From Oscheius sp. JU75 (Eukaryota > Nematoda > Chromadorea > Rhabditida > Rhabditidae), in NCBI GenBank assembly GCA_037178855.1, contig JASJZC010000007.1:10230001-10294000 (forward strand): a stretch of 64,000 bases of DNA. The letters run 5' to 3'. The notes beneath the pieces are model-generated. The model had not been told where the DNA came from. It saw only the letters and a program-made list of their open reading frames with translations, and searched no databases. The position numbers were made by a program, and so were the translations under genes. Of the stretch, positions 1 to 11,806 are shown piece after piece; the first letter of the stretch is position 1; each line of letters opens with the position of its first letter.

Positions 1-1623
1 ACGTGGGTCTTTTTTACTATGTTTTTGAGCCCATCTGGATAAGCATCCTGTAAAATCGAACTTTCTAAGGATGAGATGGTTCGATACAAAGACAATAGGG
101 GACAGAATTTGCTATTTGCTATCAAACCAGAACAGTTGAGAGCTATTCCGGCTACCGAGACATTACAGGTAAAATCTCCCACTGTCCTTTTGGAGTGAAA
201 ACGTTGACAAGATATGGCCGCTATACATAGGCATAAGCCAAACATTTTCAACTCTTAGCGAAAACAATCCGAATTAGTTTACGCAGGAACAATTTACTAA
301 CCCGAACATTTTCAGGACAAAAACACACACCCTTCTGGAAGTCATCTGCTGCTTATGCGAAGCCGTGGCGGGAGTCCTCACCTCCTTGCTCCTCTACCCT
401 CCAAGAGGCTTTTTAACACTAACCAGCTGTCGAAAGATGGGTCTCAAAGAATGGTATGTCCTTTTTACGATTTAAACTAGTGAAAACTTAGGTATCCGGC
501 ATTGTATAATCCAGTGATTGGCTATGTAAAACAACTTAAGTGCTCATACGAAATTGTGTTTCCATTGTGAGTTCTCAATCCTTTTTTTTAGATTTCCGAT
601 TTCAGATACTCTATACCCTTTGTTTTTCTTCTACTATTGCTGACTTACATGCTGATCTTTCGATTTCTTCTCTATAATTACGTGTTGAGGAATAATCATG
701 ACACTAGAGCTTTCTATTTTGGTTTACTCGCCCTGCCTAAGGTCGCCGTAGCTCATGGCCTATTGGTAAAACAGTACTCTTGATATATTTTGTTTTTTTT
801 TTCAGGCGGGAGTTCTGTATAATATCTTTCCTTATCTGCTCATCTCCTTTAGCATCTGTTCCAATGCGTTTCATTTGGCTTTGGAAGGAAAAGCACCAAT
901 ACGAAAGATCATTAGTGAGTTGCCGCAATCTGCTTGATGATGTGCATTTCCTTAAGGAAGATTATACAATTCTCCAATCCAATTGGTGCTTCTCTGTGTC
1001 AACATGGGTCTCTTGGCTTTTGCAATAATGGCATTGACAGCTGCAAGGTAAGCAGATGCTTAGGGGGCATCAAAAGGGAGAGAGAGAAGGGGCTCCAAAT
1101 TTGTCTGTCTGTGCAGAGCTTCGTGTAGATGCTATGGGATATGACGCGAAAGAACAGGGGTTCGATCCCGCCTTTTTTGTAAATCCAATTTTGCAGTTTT
1201 CAAGCTGCGTAAGAAAATATTTAGAGGTTCCCGATCGCAAAACAAAGTTACAGTGCTTCAAAACGTTATATAAGTTTATGTATTGCCAAGAGATACCAAT
1301 CGAAGGGCGAGGTATGGGTTCTATCCCCATAGTCGACAAACTTTTTGCACAAAACATTTTGAGAAGACGTAGGGAAAGTTCCCAAAGTGAGAAGTCGACA
1401 GTAAGACAAAATGGCAATGTTTGGCGGACACCTTGACAGATAATCCAGAGCTGAAAGTTAACTGTTCATTATTTGAATATGTACATGGGCATCTGGTTCA
1501 AATATTACCATTTTCAGTCATTCCTTCTTCGGACTGTTTTTCTTGCTCCTCGTCCCAATTCCTGCCATCTTCTATGTGTGTACAATTGGTTTCAGCCATC
1601 CAAGTGTGCTCAACGATGTATGA
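1..1623 (+). CDS. multi-pass membrane protein, 3' part (5' end outside window)
   Basis: Six exons join in consistent phase: 70-168, 316-453, 592-765, 806-914, 957-1047 and 1518-1623 (TGA stop). All junctions have GT donors and AG acceptors; the introns are about 40-150 nt except the last (470 nt). The encoded stretch of about 205 residues starts with a hydrophilic loop. It then has about five hydrophobic segments, including one with SIPFVFLLLLLTYMLIF, one with LYNIFPYLLISFSI, one with IQLVLLCVNMGLLAFAIMAL and a last one with FFGLFFLLLVPIPAIFYV near the C terminus. I do not recognise the family. Channel, transporter or divergent serpentine receptor are all possible. The last exon is supported by phase (phase 2 into phase 2) and by its transmembrane character; if it is not used, the reading stops at the TAA just after 1047. 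Confidence 0.6.
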
Positions 1624-1961
1624 GCTCAATACGAGTCACTGCTTTAGCATTTTCTCCCACGCTCCCTCATGCAAACATTCAAATATCATAGCAATAATCT
1701 TAAAACTCAATCCTTCCGTACCTCAACCCTTAACACATAGACTATGAAGAAACATTGTCACGATTGCCGGTTCGTTATTGTTTTTCTGTGATAAGAGTGC
1801 CTAACCCCAATCCTTTTCAAAAAGAACGCAATACCACATTTTTCAAGAAGACTGCTCAGACTATTGTAACCATTTAAGTATCTAGTTGTTACAAAATGAT
1901 CTCTACAAGTTTGCCACCGATCGAATAAATGTTGTTAAAAGGTCGACTCCTATTGAATAGC

Positions 1962-3491
1962 CTACATGGCGACGGGAGTTCTCACAGCTGGGGTGGTTCT
2001 TTTGGGAAGAGTTGACATCTAAAAAGTGTATGAATCCAATGTAGAACTAGGCTTACCGGCTTGGTTACGACGGGCTTTCTAGGAACTGCCGGTTTCTTTT
2101 CAACTGCTGGAGCAGGAGCTGGCTTTGTGGGAGCTACTGAAAAAACAGGTGGTTTTGAAATCCCCATTGAACTGCGGCCATGTGATCCGTCTTTTGGCAG
2201 CTACTGGAGCCATTGAACTCGCTTTTAATAGTTGTTCTCATCAATCTAACAGAATAGAACCGTAGGAAACAGAATAAAACATCTTTGTTGTGAAGGTACC
2301 CGTGGTTTCAAGGCAAGCCTGGCTGGCTGGCTGAACGTTTTACATCATCGGAACACCGCTTGCCGAGTAAGAAAGGCAATTTGTTTGTGCAGATCTCATA
2401 GCTTGACACTCTGTGGTCGCATACTTCAAACTTTATGACTCCATGATGATGTGACCCTCTACTCTGACATGCGGCCAAGGATTGAAGTTTTATATTGAAT
2501 CTTTACTTTGTTTATGAAGATTCCGTTTCCAATAACAGAGCCTTTAATTTACCTGTCTCAACTGCAGGTTTAACTGCTGTCTTGGGACCAACTGCAGGGT
2601 TCGTAGATGGTTTGGGGGTCGCTTTGACACCATTGAGCGGTGCCTTCTTTGGTATCTAGACTCATTTTTGACGTTTTAGTTACAACTTACTGGGGTTCTG
2701 GTAGGTAGAGGTGGCTTGGAAGTGGGTTGGGGAAATGGATCTATCTTACTTTCCACCTTTCGTTGAACTTTTGGTGTGGGAACCTTTGGGGCTGGAGGAG
2801 CCTTCTTCAGCGGGAAACGCGTTTTAGCAGGAGGAATTTGCTTCAAAGGCTCCGGTTTTCTAAACACTGTTTTAGGAAAAGATTCTGCCTTACGGCATGG
2901 TGGTGATGTCTTCAAAGACCCTGGTCAAGATTTCTTCAATCTGCACCTCAGAGTCTAGTCTGTTGCTGCAAAGCATAAGAAAAGGATGTCAGAATAGGGG
3001 CAATTACTTACATTCTTCTATGGCTATCAGCTTCGGAAGTCCGGCGCTGGTTAATCCCTTCATCCTTCTGTCCATCCAACTGCTGCATCGGTTTCTGGAA
3101 AACGTGAGACTGATCTGTTGAGAACACACACCAAATAGAGTAATGAAAACGTGCTAATAGTCCCTGGACAGCCATTAAGTTAAAATAGAAACCAACTAAC
3201 CTCATTCTTCTCCAAAGGAATCAGTTCAATTTCATGAGTCTGCCGCTCGACAGCATTCGCGGTCTCAGCATTACTGACATCTTCCACAACTTCGTCGACC
3301 AAAGCCTCGACTTCCATAATCTTCTGCAGCGGCTTCACAGCAGCAGCTTGGCTCGTTTTGGCAATGGCTCGTTTAGCCGAAGTGATCCCAGCGGACACTG
3401 GGCGTGTGGGAGCCCCACGTACGGTTGCAGCCTTCTGGAAAGTGGAAGTTCAAGAATCTTCAGAGCGAGAAACCTTGGGCACTGGCGGCAT
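1962..3491 (-). CDS. proline/lysine-rich protein of unknown function
   Basis: Eight exons on the minus strand run from ATG at 3491 (MPPVPK) to TAG at 1962 and give about 270 residues. Two introns are only about 39 and 34 nt; the 34-nt one rejoins the reading frame exactly, ahead of KPEPLKQIPPAK. The N-terminal third is Ala/Glu-rich and may form helix. The C-terminal two thirds are repetitive Pro-Lys-Thr segments such as KKAPPAPKVPTPKVQRKVES and TKPAPAPAVEKKPAVPRKP, probably disordered and very basic. No signal peptide, membrane segment or catalytic motif is visible. Such tails are common in cytoskeletal and chromatin linker proteins, but nothing here decides between them. Splice phases agree throughout, so I trust the structure more than any function. 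Confidence 0.6.
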
Positions 3492-3606
3492 GATGAAGAC
3501 AGAGGGATTGTGCTTCCGCTTTTCCGGAATGCATGCAGCTATTCATAGAAGAAACATCTGCCTCTGAGAGGCTCTCAGTGCAGAAAAGAGAACATCTCAT
3601 GACTTT

Positions 3607-4366
3607 TTATCCAGAAATGACGCAGAAAAGAAACAAAGTTAGCAAAGAAAGAGTGGCTGAAGAGTTACAGTAGTCCGAATCACAGCAAGTTTTTCTAGTG
3701 TAGAGCGAGCCACTGCTAGATGAAAATGTTCCGTCTTTCTAAAACATGCCTTGGTTTTAGTTACATAGAAACTTACGACACAATTAGTAGATGCCTCACT
3801 AGAGTCGGCACAATCGTAGTGGGTCAAATCGTCTTGTCCTCCTTCAACCTTCACAGTCACACAGAAGGAGACAGTTTTGCTGCAGTCAATTGTTTGCTGG
3901 AAATGCTTCATGAACTCAGAAAGAAGGTTACAACAGCCCACGATTGTCCGATTTTACGTCTTTTATTTGACTGAACATCATTTGCTTTGTTTTCGCCGAT
4001 GTGACCTGCCTTTTGCCATATGAAAAGACTTTGTAGTCACTGGTATCAAGCTTGACCAAGTCACTCCCGCACCGTCTCGTCACTCAAGTACATCCTCACC
4101 CGTACCACCTAGAAAGTTGAAGAAAATTGACTTATTACTTCTCGTCAGCTAGGCAATCTCGCCTATATCATCTATGCTTTCAAACTTTTAAACTCTTTAT
4201 AAAATTCTTAAAAAGAGTCACAGGTTCAAATTTTTGGTTCAGAAAACCTCACCTTATCTCCAATGGTCTGAAGCGATCCTCCTTGCTGTTTTTCATCATA
4301 TTTCCAGCAGCTGATCGACACGGCGATTGGAAGAAAACAGAATGCAATAAATAAATGCCGGAACAT
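3607..4366 (-). CDS. Ly6/uPAR-like three-finger secreted or GPI-anchored protein
   Basis: Three exons (4253-4366, 3777-3896, 3607-3738; all phase 0) encode 121 residues. A signal peptide (MFRHLFIAFCFLPIAVSIS) is followed directly by CWKYD. The mature part holds eight cysteines. It ends its core with TCCDSDYCN, the CC-xx-D-x-C-N signature of Ly6/uPAR three-finger proteins. After that comes a hydrophobic C terminus (ATLSLLTLFLFCVISG), which fits a GPI-attachment signal. Family members act outside the cell, often as modulators of nicotinic receptors or as sperm or adhesion proteins; that role is inference here. The gene starts head to head with the sterol reductase gene (start 5237), so 4367-5236 should contain two promoters. 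The first intron (about 356 nt) carries copies of the GTACCGTC-type repeat described in the findings. Confidence 0.75.
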
Positions 4367-5236
4367 TTGTCAAACAGTAGCCTAAGGATTAGACGGGTTG
4401 AATAGACTGATAAGGCGGTCGAGCGACGTCATATTTGAAACTGCGATAATGTATCTCCCAGTGTTGAACTTTGAAAGAGAAGATGATGTCTAAATTGCTG
4501 GTCCCTTGTGCTCTCTTAGTAGCTGAAATATGCTCTCTCTTTCGCTATCCTCGATCGCTTTGCGGGGACCCCCGGGTAACGAGGCAATGAATTCTTAGCT
4601 CACGACGCGCGGTCCTTAGGAACACGTGCGCGCGTGAAAGTGAGAACCAACTGCGAGTAAGGAGCGTAGCGCGAGCAGACGAGCAGAAAGAGCGTGTTGT
4701 AAAAAGCGTGCAGCTGCTCGTCTTCGGAGAAAGCAGGAGAACAACAAGCACTTGCTCTCTGCCTCCATAGCCTCTGCAACAAAATTGCCAGTTCAAAGTT
4801 GCGCGCCTGCGGTCAGCCGTCACTAATATTTACTCAAACTCAATGGGCTCTGATGTGCAGTCTCCCATATCCCCGTAGCAACATGTGCCCAAGTTAAATT
4901 AGGCCCTCTCTCCGTCCTCATGTCTCCCTTCAATTGATTGTGTAGTCGCCAAGGCGAGTTCTTTTCACAAAATCTTCATGATTACATTATTCACACATAG
5001 CCCACATTTGAGGGTTCGGGTAACGCCCCCACCCTCTCCATAAGAGCGTATAATGAGGCTATATACTCGTTGGAAAGCATCGTCTCTCGGCCAACTGACC
5101 GGAGACTCTTTTGTTCCCCCGGCTCTGCTGTAAACAACAAAATACTCACAATCACAAGATCTTCCGATTATTTTCCCACAAGTATTTGCTTCTCTCAGCT
5201 CCAGTTTTCTATATCCTAATCATTTTGAAGAGAAGT
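4367..5236. promoter_or_regulatory. divergent intergenic region with likely promoters for both neighbours
   Basis: This 870-nt stretch separates two genes transcribed away from each other. Its GC- and CpG-richer part (about 4560-4830) contains several GCGCG and ACGTGCGCGCGT-like clusters, unlike the AT-rich flanks. Short open frames on the minus strand here have no splice signals or recognisable protein character. No clear TATA box was found next to the plus-strand start. I infer promoter activity from position only. Confidence 0.35.
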
Positions 5237-7226
5237 ATGCAAAGAGTGAGTAGAAGAACAAGTTTTGGCTCGACTACGAGTCTGAGAAGAAGCAGTGTCT
5301 CCTCGAAAGACATTCAGGCGATACAGGAAGCACTTAAAGTAAGCTTTTCACATTCAGAAGTACTTAAATGCTTAAGAAACAACAAAGACTTTCACCCCAG
5401 CTCCTTCTCTTTGTTTTGAGCGTTTTCCCCTTCTTAACGTTCTTCTATATGTACTCGGTTCACATGCATGGAGGTAGATTCATCGAGGTGAGATCTGATC
5501 TGTTTATTTTGATCTCAAAATGACGGGAAGCTTGACAGGATCAAGTAAAGACCAAAATTTTCAGACTTTCACCTGGGTTTTTGGACATTGGCCATTTGTG
5601 CTTCAAATAATACCGCCTATATTTGATCCAGTGGCATGGAAAGTCACATTAGTGGTCGTTTTTCTGCAGCTGCTGTTTCAAACAGTACTTCCACATGATG
5701 AAGTGACTGTTCTTACGCCTACAGGTACGGAGAGACAGAGAGATAGAGCGACATAGAGATAGTTGAGTATTGGTAATGTTTCAGGAGAGCAAAAGAAGAT
5801 GGTCAACAGTTTCAGTTCCTTGATACTCCTGACCTTGCTTTACATGCTCGGAGTCGGGCTTCAGGTCTACAATCCGGACATCATTGTGACCCATTTCAAT
5901 TCAATTGTTGCCTCAATGGCAATCCTATCCATCCTAATTTTCTCAATACTGTACTTCTCTTACTATTTTGGGGAAAATTACAATAGTACGGTGGTCAGAT
6001 TGCATTGACCATTTTTTTTAGTCACAACTCTCCCTGAACTCTGCTTCGGTGTCGAACTCTCGCCCACATTTTTGGACATTGATCTCAAACATTTCATCCG
6101 GTTTCGAATCTCATTCTCATTGTGGACACTGTTTGTCGTGTCAGCTATTGCTTCGCAGTTTTCTAGTGGAAAAGTTCTAAGTTAGTTTGGTAGTGTTCAA
6201 TTAATGATTTGTCTCAGAATCACTAGTTTGTGTCGCATTTCTTCAATTGCTCTATATCTTCAGAAGGGCGTGGCAGGAGCAGTTGGAACAGAACTCTTTG
6301 GATGGCATGACGCATAATTTTGGAGTTCTGAGGCTGTGGACAGACATGGTATGTAGTTAAATCTGTAGTTTAAAAATTTACTCCATAAAGACTGAACGTG
6401 GCCTGGACAACCATTTTTTCCTAACCCGTAAAATAAATTTCACCCGTACAGTCTCGGCTAGCCAAATACGGTCTTCCTATAGCTCTTGCACGATCTAAAG
6501 ACATTTGTAAACGATGTGGTCCTGGTAGATAGGTTAAACAATCAGAGATAGCTTCAAAAGGTGATTTGCAAACAGACAGGAAAACTTGGTCCGACTAACA
6601 CTTAACTAATGAAAGTTGCAGGTCTGGATGCCGGTAATGAATACCTCACCTATTGTCATCATATTACATGCGGGACGATCAATTTCCCTGTTTCCCTGTC
6701 TACTTTTTACTCTCATCGGAGTAGTGGCAATTTTGACAGCTGGAGCCATAGACAGTCAGAAGTTTGAGTTCAGGTTTGTAAAAAAAACCAATAAATCTTA
6801 ACAAAAAATTAAGGAAAGCCAAGGGTACACTGAAAATCAAAGGCGTCGACGCCTTTTTTATCACTGCCAAGTACAAAACGGATGCTGGAGATTCGTCCTT
6901 CAACCTTCTATTGGGTATTGAATTCTATTTCTAGCACATTAGTTTTTCAGGGAGTGGTTACTGGTCATATTGCCGACACCCCAACTATTTAGCTGAAATG
7001 CTAACGTATTTGTCTTTTTGCCTTCTACAGGGCCGATCTCCGGTTTTTAGTTACTTTCCCTTTGTTTTTATTACGGGTAGGCATAATTTCAGACTGAAGA
7101 CATATTTCAGGTTATCTTTTGGTACGAATGCTCTCAGACGAGACCCGATGTCTGGTCAAATACGGTCAATATTGGGTCCAGCACTGTTCCCGAGTCCCCT
7201 TCCGAATTTTTCCGGGCCTATATTGA
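5237..7226 (+). CDS. ERG4/ERG24-family sterol reductase / lamin B receptor-like protein
   Basis: About ten exons, all in agreeing phase, encode a protein of roughly 440 residues. The N terminus is short, basic and Ser/Arg-rich (SRRTSFGSTTSLRRSSVSS). Multiple membrane segments follow. The C-terminal signature of the family is present: GYWSYCRHPNYLAEM, then RMLSDETRCLVKYGQYW and the closing RVPFRIFPGLY. Within the family this ending is closest to lamin B receptor (from memory, RVPYRIFP). Members reduce the C14 or C7 double bond of sterol intermediates with NADPH in the ER or inner nuclear membrane; lamin B receptor also tethers lamin and chromatin. The Ser/Arg-rich head would fit the latter. 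Nematodes do not make sterols de novo, so a retained reductase may modify dietary sterol or act structurally. An upstream in-frame ATG (5111) exists, but the start at 5237 gives the more typical N terminus. Confidence 0.8.
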
Positions 7227-7347
7227 ACAATTTATGACAAGAAAAAAAAAACAATAATATAAATATATTTGTCACGAAAAGCAACCGTGTGAAAGTCGAA
7301 TCGATGGAGCATTTAAACTTCAAAAAACAATAATTGAGCTTTTGAGG

Positions 7348-8285
7348 TCAGACGGGAGGAAGCATGGGACGAGTGCTACTACGCCGTTTGGGACGCGGCG
7401 CAGCGGCTAAGGATCTTCGTCGAGCGTGAGCTGTGTGACTTGTTGAGGAAGAGCGTCTTCTACGCTCACTTAAGCAGCCGCTTTTATAACGAGATTAAGA
7501 GAAAAACTCACGTGGCAGGCGGCGGACGACACTCGAAATAGTACTCATCTAATAAAGCATCTTCGTAGGACGGAGGTGGCGAGGTTCCGCACCTAAAAAG
7601 GCATTATATCAACTGAAAAAGGGTCTTACTGCTGTTGATGTGATGAATATAGGGGTGGAGAGACTTCAGCCTTCTTTTTGTTCTCTTTAGCTGCGGCAGC
7701 TGCACGTTTCCGCACGTTTCGAGCTTCTGAAACGTTACATATTTTAGTAATAGGGAGAAGTAGGATTTGTAATAACGCTGAATTTGTACACTGAACTGGT
7801 TCTCATCACAAAAATTCTGTCATTCAGAACTAAATGCAAAGTTTCGCCGTTTCTCCACCTTGTAATGGTGCCCAAATGTTTCATTTTCCCCTTTTTTTGT
7901 TCTGAAATGGGTCCGATAGTTTCTGGAATCAGTATTGCTCGCAGTGTTCTGTAGGGTTAACATTTCGTCCTGGAACCCAAATTGACTGATTCTAAAGATA
8001 TTTTGTTCCGGATTTACAACTAAAGATTGTTTTGAGCGCAGTTTGTGCTTCTATCCTCCCATACTTACTTTGTATAGTCTTAAAATTCTTCTCTCTCAAT
8101 CTGGCTGTTATCCTTTGCACGACTCTTCTTGTTCTTCTCATCTCAACAATTCGGTCCAAATCCCATTGTTTGCATTTGTTGATGCCGACCAGCATTGCCA
8201 CAACCATTCCAATACAAAAGAGTATTGTTGGCAGAACGATTGATGTCATCTGCTGTTCCGAGGGAACGAAGTACTCATGTTCCAT
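7348..8285 (-). CDS. small single-pass membrane protein with PPxY-type tail (1)
   Basis: Four exons in consistent phase encode about 165 residues. A short extracellular head (MEHEYFVPSEQQMTS) leads into one membrane segment (IVLPTILFCIGMVVAMLVGI). The cytosolic tail starts with a long basic helix (RIVEMRRTRRVVQRITARL). It continues with Ala/Lys-rich sequence, then PPPSYEDALLDEYY with a PPxY motif (PPSY), and ends in Arg/Ser-rich sequence. PPxY motifs bind WW domains such as those of Nedd4-type ubiquitin ligases. Proteins of this layout (Shisa, WBP1/VOPP1-like, PRRG) are adaptors in trafficking; homology to any of them is not shown. The frame stays open upstream to 8471, but MEHEY directly before the membrane segment is the simplest start. 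Its stop lies about 120 nt from the end of the sterol reductase gene (tail to tail). Confidence 0.65.
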
Positions 8286-8852
8286 GCTTAAAATGAAAAA
8301 AATAACTGAAAAGCGAGTAAATAAGAAGAAAAAGAGTTTTAGGTAATTGGAAATATTTTTAAAGCTGGAAATCGCAGATCTCACACGGAAGAGAGCGCGT
8401 TTCAGCAAAACGAGGCTTATTGATTCCAGATGCGTGGTGGGAATATGCTCGCCTTGACAAACTTTCGCCAATTCAAATAACGATTTTTTGTGGAAACATA
8501 GAAAAAAAGAACATTATTGCAAAACTACACAATAGGATGAAATGTGTAAGACGCATGGCTCGTGGTGGATGAAAGACGAAAGCAGCTGGCACGTATCGAT
8601 CCCCACCCCCCTTTATGGAGCTCTCCGCTGAAAGGAACTGACAATGAAGCCGTTTAGTTCAATTTGAAGGTGTGAGTTTGCCGACGAGTCTCTGCGGGCC
8701 GAAAGAACTTTTTTTTATTATCTGTGAAGCAGGGGAACACGAAAAGTGAAAGAGACCAGAAAACAAGTTATACAAGTGATCGAGGCGAAAGATGAAAATG
8801 CAGCTCTCTTGTAATCTATAGGAAAGGCATATTTTTGTGTGACGTGGAGATT
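8286..8852. other. intergenic region, no gene seen
   Basis: I see no exon with splice signals. The probable 5' flank of the gene ending at 7348 lies here, with A/T-rich tracts and a purine-rich stretch around 8690-8800. Confidence 0.4.
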
Positions 8853-10186
8853 TTACATGTTGTGAAGAGATTTGACCCGCACTGAGGAGGATATCACATC
8901 TGTTTGGCGATCGTCAATGAAGTCAAACTCGTGATCTTGCAGCCTCACCCTGAAAAAAGTTATCACAATAGCATGTTTGAATGGCCTGATTTGACCTATC
9001 TAATTTCAACAGTTGTATCTTTTCCTTCCCCATTCACCATATCCTATGTCTAATTTTTAATGTCAACGATCTGAGGGTTCGTGATTGCAATTATGTATTT
9101 TGGGACATTCTTTCTAACTCGTTTTGCAGATATAAAAATAGTGTGAGCGTATCTGGCGGAATGACAAAATAGCGAACATGATCATGAAAACTGATAAATC
9201 CAAGTGATTGCAATTATGTGTTTTGATATAAGCTGTTATACAGTCTGCGTTCACAGAGATATTGTATAATAATCTACAAGGTTCTTTGGTAGCTTTTAAA
9301 AGCGAGTGTCTCGCTATTGCGCCCAAGCGCTTAAAGTTGGTGCGCACAGTTCGAAAGATTTGGCGGGAACGTCAAAAAAGTTGATAAACACGTGATTTTT
9401 ACGCTTTGCCGTAGGCTTTTAGCTCTCGGATGCTGCTTATCACAATGGTTATGAAAAATGATTTAGACCAAACAAAAAGAAGAAAAATGGCTGAATTTGG
9501 CTATGTTAGAGCTTTACTCGCATTTTTACAGCCCATTCTATTTCATTTCTTTTTTTTGTGTATTTATTTGTCCACATAAGTATAGAGTAGTATTTTAACA
9601 CAATAGGAGCTACAAATGTCGACAAAAATATATTTCTCTTGGAGCTTTGGAATATGGGTGAAATGAAAAAATGGGTGAAATGATCACGCGAAGTACGGTA
9701 GATAGGCGCCAAAGCATTTCATAGCGAGACACTCGCTTTAAGATTTAATGAATACCGTAACCAAAACATTAACAAGCTCAAAAACTAACCAATCTCTATG
9801 AATTACATTAGCCCTGCTTCTGAACTTATCCATGCAAATTCCTTTTTACCAAGATGCAAAAACTTTTGCCGCCAGCAGGGGTCGAACCTGCGACCTTGGG
9901 CTTATTAGACCCACGCTCTAACCGACTGAGCTATGGCGGCCACGTCTGGCAACACCCGCTGTCGAGACTATGTTATCGCGCCTGCCACCCGACACACTCA
10001 CGTTTCAATGTGGCCTTCTTCATTGTAAATAGACGGCCTAGGTTGATTCAGAGACACTGATCGACTCCTGCAGCATCCACATCGAAATTTGCAATACAAA
10101 AATAGAAGAGTACATCCGGCTATAGTTGAAACAATGGCTGTGATGAGGAGAAGCAAGCAGTTGAACTGGTCATAATTTAGTATCAT
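8853..10186 (-). CDS. small single-pass membrane protein (2), host of an intronic tRNA gene
   Basis: Two exons (10002-10186 and 8853-8949) join in phase 2 to give 93 residues. The head MILNYDQFN is followed by a strong membrane segment (CLLLLITAIVSTIAGCTLLFLY), a Cys-rich juxtamembrane stretch (CKFRCGCCRSRS, a likely palmitoylation site) and an acidic tail ending VRVKSLHNM. A TTTCAG acceptor sits immediately before the ATG, which fits trans-splicing or an additional upstream exon. Just upstream on the same strand, 10295-10546 is an open frame starting with a signal peptide (MFCTLLALCALSLLCVLCFA) and carrying three cysteines in the mature part. It could be the ectodomain of the same protein, but no good donor links it. 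The 1052-nt intron holds tRNA-Ile on the same strand. Confidence 0.6.
9867..9940 (-). tRNA. tRNA-Ile (anticodon AAT)
   Basis: A 74-nt cloverleaf folds without mismatch in the acceptor stem (GCCGCCA with TGGCGGC). The D arm is GCTCAGTCGGTTAGAGC. The anticodon arm is TGGGT-CTAATAA-GCCCA with anticodon AAT, read as inosine 34. The T arm is GCAGG-TTCGACC-CCTGC, and the discriminator is A. A run of five T follows on the minus strand as a Pol III terminator. No intron is present in the anticodon loop. The gene lies inside a protein-coding intron, on the same strand. Confidence 0.95.
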
Positions 10187-11806
10187 CTGAAAGAGGAGGT
10201 AAATCTTGGTCTTCGGGATATGAAAATCTCCCGGTCAAAATAGGTGGCGCTATTGATAGAGTAATTATTCAAAAGTGACAAATCTGTCCAACCACTAGCG
10301 AATAAAGACGCTTTGGCCGTCGTCTAAGCAATCAGACGCCTTGGGACCGCACAAAAACTGCGGTAAATTGGCCCAAGTCTGCAGAGTGGGGGAAGATTTA
10401 AAGCCAGTGGTGTAACAGGACAAAGTTAGGACTTTTGCGAGATGAACGATGTGGGGGGGGAGATGAAATTGTGCTTGTGTGCCATCAGCAAAACACAACA
10501 CACACAGCAGGGAGAGAGCACAGAGAGCTAAAAGAGTACAAAACAAACAGGAAGTCGCGCTCGCAGAAGCGCGATTTCTTGACTAGAAAAGAGAGTGTGG
10601 CAGAGCGCCTGGACGGCTGTCCGCCTCGGGTACTCAGACATGTGTTGCGGCCCTCTCTCGGGAGGACTGTGCAAAAGAGGGAGAAGTAGAGAAAAAGTAG
10701 CTGCCGCATCGCATCAGAGTCAAATCTTACTTTAAAAACTATGCGAACAGGCTGCCGCAACGTGCTTTCGAGAGAGCAGCTGAACATTCAAACAGATCGG
10801 TCGGTCGTCGATAAGTGTGGAGCGGAGGGCAATACTGAAACATTCGTAAACACGAAAAAAGCTGGTTGATTGAATCAGCTTGAGAGCAATAGTATGATTA
10901 GGTGGGGGCTTCAGTGCAAAAAGCGAGGGATTTTAGCTTCTTGAGAATGAGATAGCATTGAGCAAATAAACTTTTTTTTTCAGCTTATGGGTATGCACTA
11001 ATCACTTATTTTTCTTTCACAACATGTGGTCCAGTGGAAGTTGTATCTAGAAAAGTGAGTGGATGCCCAGACAGTTCTGACTAAGTTAACAACCACGGCA
11101 TTGCTTCTCAGCTTCACAGATAATGACAAACAATCATGACAAACAGAAGATGAATCGACTCAGAAAACTGTGCCCACAGTCTGAAAAATGAACCTTGCGC
11201 AACGATAAACTGGTGCGAATCACAATTATACTGTTTGCTTCTGCATGAAATGTTTTGTGACAACTCACGTAGAAAGACAGCTACAATAACAGAAGACACA
11301 GTAGTAGAGTTTGGTGGGAGTTTTGTCGAAGACCTAGTGAGGAGTCCGCAGAAGATCTGTAAATGGTTAGAATCAGTGATCAAACCCTGGTACTTTGCAT
11401 TTTGAATGTTTATGGGTATCCTAGACCTCTTCTACACTTTGAATTGATGATGTTTTGCAGCAGAGTTCTCTGAAATGGAAACTGGTCAGTCAGATATTCC
11501 TTATTGTTCGCTGTTTCGTACACACCTCAGCCGCCAAATGGAAAGCGGCGTATCCGCCTGACATTTGAATTCATGAGTGTCTTGCTTCTTCCTTTAAATA
11601 GATACCACGTTGTGTCTCTTTGAGTTGATAGACCGCAAAAAGTGTGGAGCAGTTGAAGACTTGTTGTCCAACTCAATTAGTTGGCAATAACCTACAACAA
11701 CAACACAACAATTTATAGCTTTTTATTTTGATGTTTTATGGCCACGGACAAACAAACAGACAGAGTCCGCCACCGAAACCATCGCGCTTTAGATATTAAA
11801 GTTAAA
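10187..11806. other. mostly noncoding; a few exon-like pieces
   Basis: Three short stretches look exon-like but could not be joined. One is the signal-peptide ORF at 10295-10546 (-). Another is a plus-strand piece at about 10983-11055, between TTTTTTTTTCAG and GTGAGTGG, reading YGYALITYFSFTTCGP. The third is a minus-strand piece around 11270-11356 reading IFCGLLTRSSTKLPPNSTTV up to a GTGAGT donor. None has a recognisable family. The rest shows no coding character. Confidence 0.3.

Noticed and set aside
9998-10060. Plus-strand ORF over the tRNA (9854-10060)
   Set aside because: It is the antisense of the tRNA-Ile gene and the first exon of the small membrane protein.
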